The translations under genes and the position numbers were made by a program. Positions 48,109 through 48,553 of a stretch of DNA of 48,553 nucleotides are shown here, piece by piece. The stretch is from an uncultured Prevotellaceae bacterium (GTDB lineage: Bacteria > Bacteroidota > Bacteroidia > Bacteroidales > Bacteroidaceae): contig ONYA01000021.1 in the NCBI GenBank assembly GCA_900321965.1, positions 1-48,553 on the forward strand. Direction: 5' to 3'. How positions within the stretch are numbered: position 1 is the stretch's first letter; each line of letters starts with the position of its first letter. The notes under the pieces were generated by a model that was not told the DNA's origin, searched no databases, and saw nothing but the letters and a program-made list of their open reading frames with translations.

Positions 48109-48553
48109 ATGGTGGCCAGCCTGATTCCTTCGCAAGAAGAAGCCGAGGAGGTAACACAGGACGCTTTGTTGGAAGCCTTTCAGAGCCTTGCACGTTTCGA
48201 TGCACGACAGGCCAGTTTCCAAACATGGCTCATGCGCACTGCCTACCATACGGCTCTGAAACATTACAGACAGCATCACAAAACCATCACGGTAGTGGAA
48301 GTGGAACAATGCAGGCTCAACACCATCCCAGATGATGAGACCGACATCTTGTTAGATGACATCAGCACTGACCGCGTGATACTCATGGAAAGAGCCATTG
48401 ACACACTGAAACCCGACGACCAGATGCTACTCAACCTTTACTACTTTGACAACCGCCCGATTCGGGAAATCTCATGCATCACGGAGCATGATGAAAGTTA
48501 TCTCCGCTCGCGGTTGCAATGGATACGGAAAAGAATCGCTATCACTATCAAAA
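48109..48553 (+). CDS. ECF sigma factor, N-terminus disrupted, runs off the window
   Basis: The open frame reads MVASLIPSQEEAEEVTQDAL, FQSLARFDARQASFQTWLMR and TAYHTALKHYRQ: the sigma-70 region 2 of an ECF factor. After a linker, LKPDDQMLLNLYYFDNRPI and YLRSRLQWIRKRI form region 4. It continues past the window end. The first helix of region 2 is missing: an ATG at 48039 opens METITGKTSQAIQDETLLIR, a plausible N-terminus, but in a different frame, so bases were probably lost near 48094-48100. Starts at GTG 48100 or ATG 48109 would give a shortened protein. An anti-sigma gene would be expected beyond the window. Confidence 0.75.
   Translation, partial: MVASLIPSQEEAEEVTQDALLEAFQSLARFDARQASFQTWLMRTAYHTALKHYRQHHKTITVVEVEQCRLNTIPDDETDILLDDISTDRVILMERAIDTLKPDDQMLLNLYYFDNRPIREISCITEHDESYLRSRLQWIRKRIAITIK

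Overview
The window comes from a member of the Bacteroidota, most likely a gut or rumen Prevotellaceae (Prevotella/Segatella-like). The grounds are: promoters of the Bacteroidota type (TTTG, about 19-20 bases, TAnnTTTG) ahead of most transcription units; exported proteins ending in the NLKGQRV...GLYI..GKKVIIK type of C-terminal tail; a C10 (streptopain/interpain-like) protease; a rhamnogalacturonan acetylesterase; and lineage-typical families (DUF3822, DUF4332, DUF5053, DUF5687-like). I saw no tRNA, rRNA, complete insertion sequence, prophage or CRISPR array.

Layout. 1-4.4 kb is an accessory island: a P-loop ATPase, a RelE/ParE-type toxin-antitoxin pair and an MntA-HepT pair, separated by AT-rich repeats that each carry the same terminator-like hairpin plus promoter. 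4.4-8.3 kb holds a large secreted protein with a tiny partner peptide, then a paralogue of the first ATPase. 8.3-22.9 kb is mostly core: TrmO, a TPR histidine kinase, a 5'-nucleotidase, an alpha/beta hydrolase, a MerR regulator, a glycosyltransferase, AlaS, a phosphopantetheinyl transferase, a BASS symporter, a DUF4332 protein, a RecD-like helicase, DUF3822 and RsmD. 22.9-32 kb is a minus-strand run of seven closely spaced genes: acetylesterase, C10 protease, small peptide, DnaG, QueD, QueE, cardiolipin synthase. 32-40.4 kb holds an ABC exporter pair, EtfB-EtfA-acyl-CoA dehydrogenase, a SemiSWEET and adenine deaminase. 40.4-44.2 kb has guanine deaminase, a repeat-rich gap and another secreted-protein/small-peptide pair. 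44.4-48.5 kb has a DUF5053 protein, a C_GCAxxG_C_C protein, PurN, an Abi_2 protein between two short direct repeats, and the start of an ECF sigma factor with a damaged N-terminus.

Two patterns stand out. First, palindromic elements built from 7-base tandem units are inserted in frame inside conserved genes: DnaG twice, QueE, and the linker of the acetylesterase. All four are read in the same frame and orientation and share a loop encoding roughly EADS. Related heptamer tracts also interrupt the RecD-like helicase, QueE, the alpha/beta hydrolase and the acyl-CoA dehydrogenase, and a different GC-rich palindrome interrupts AlaS. This resembles the in-frame palindromic elements of Rickettsia.

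Second, a two-gene module occurs three times: a large exported protein with a sorting-like tail, then, 14-20 bases on and behind an unusually strong AGGAGGA ribosome-binding site, a 50-62 residue peptide with an N-terminal KK/KR..Y..P motif and an acidic, Gly-rich tail. A possible fourth peptide survives as a start-less remnant near 47.6 kb. I know of no assigned function for either pattern.
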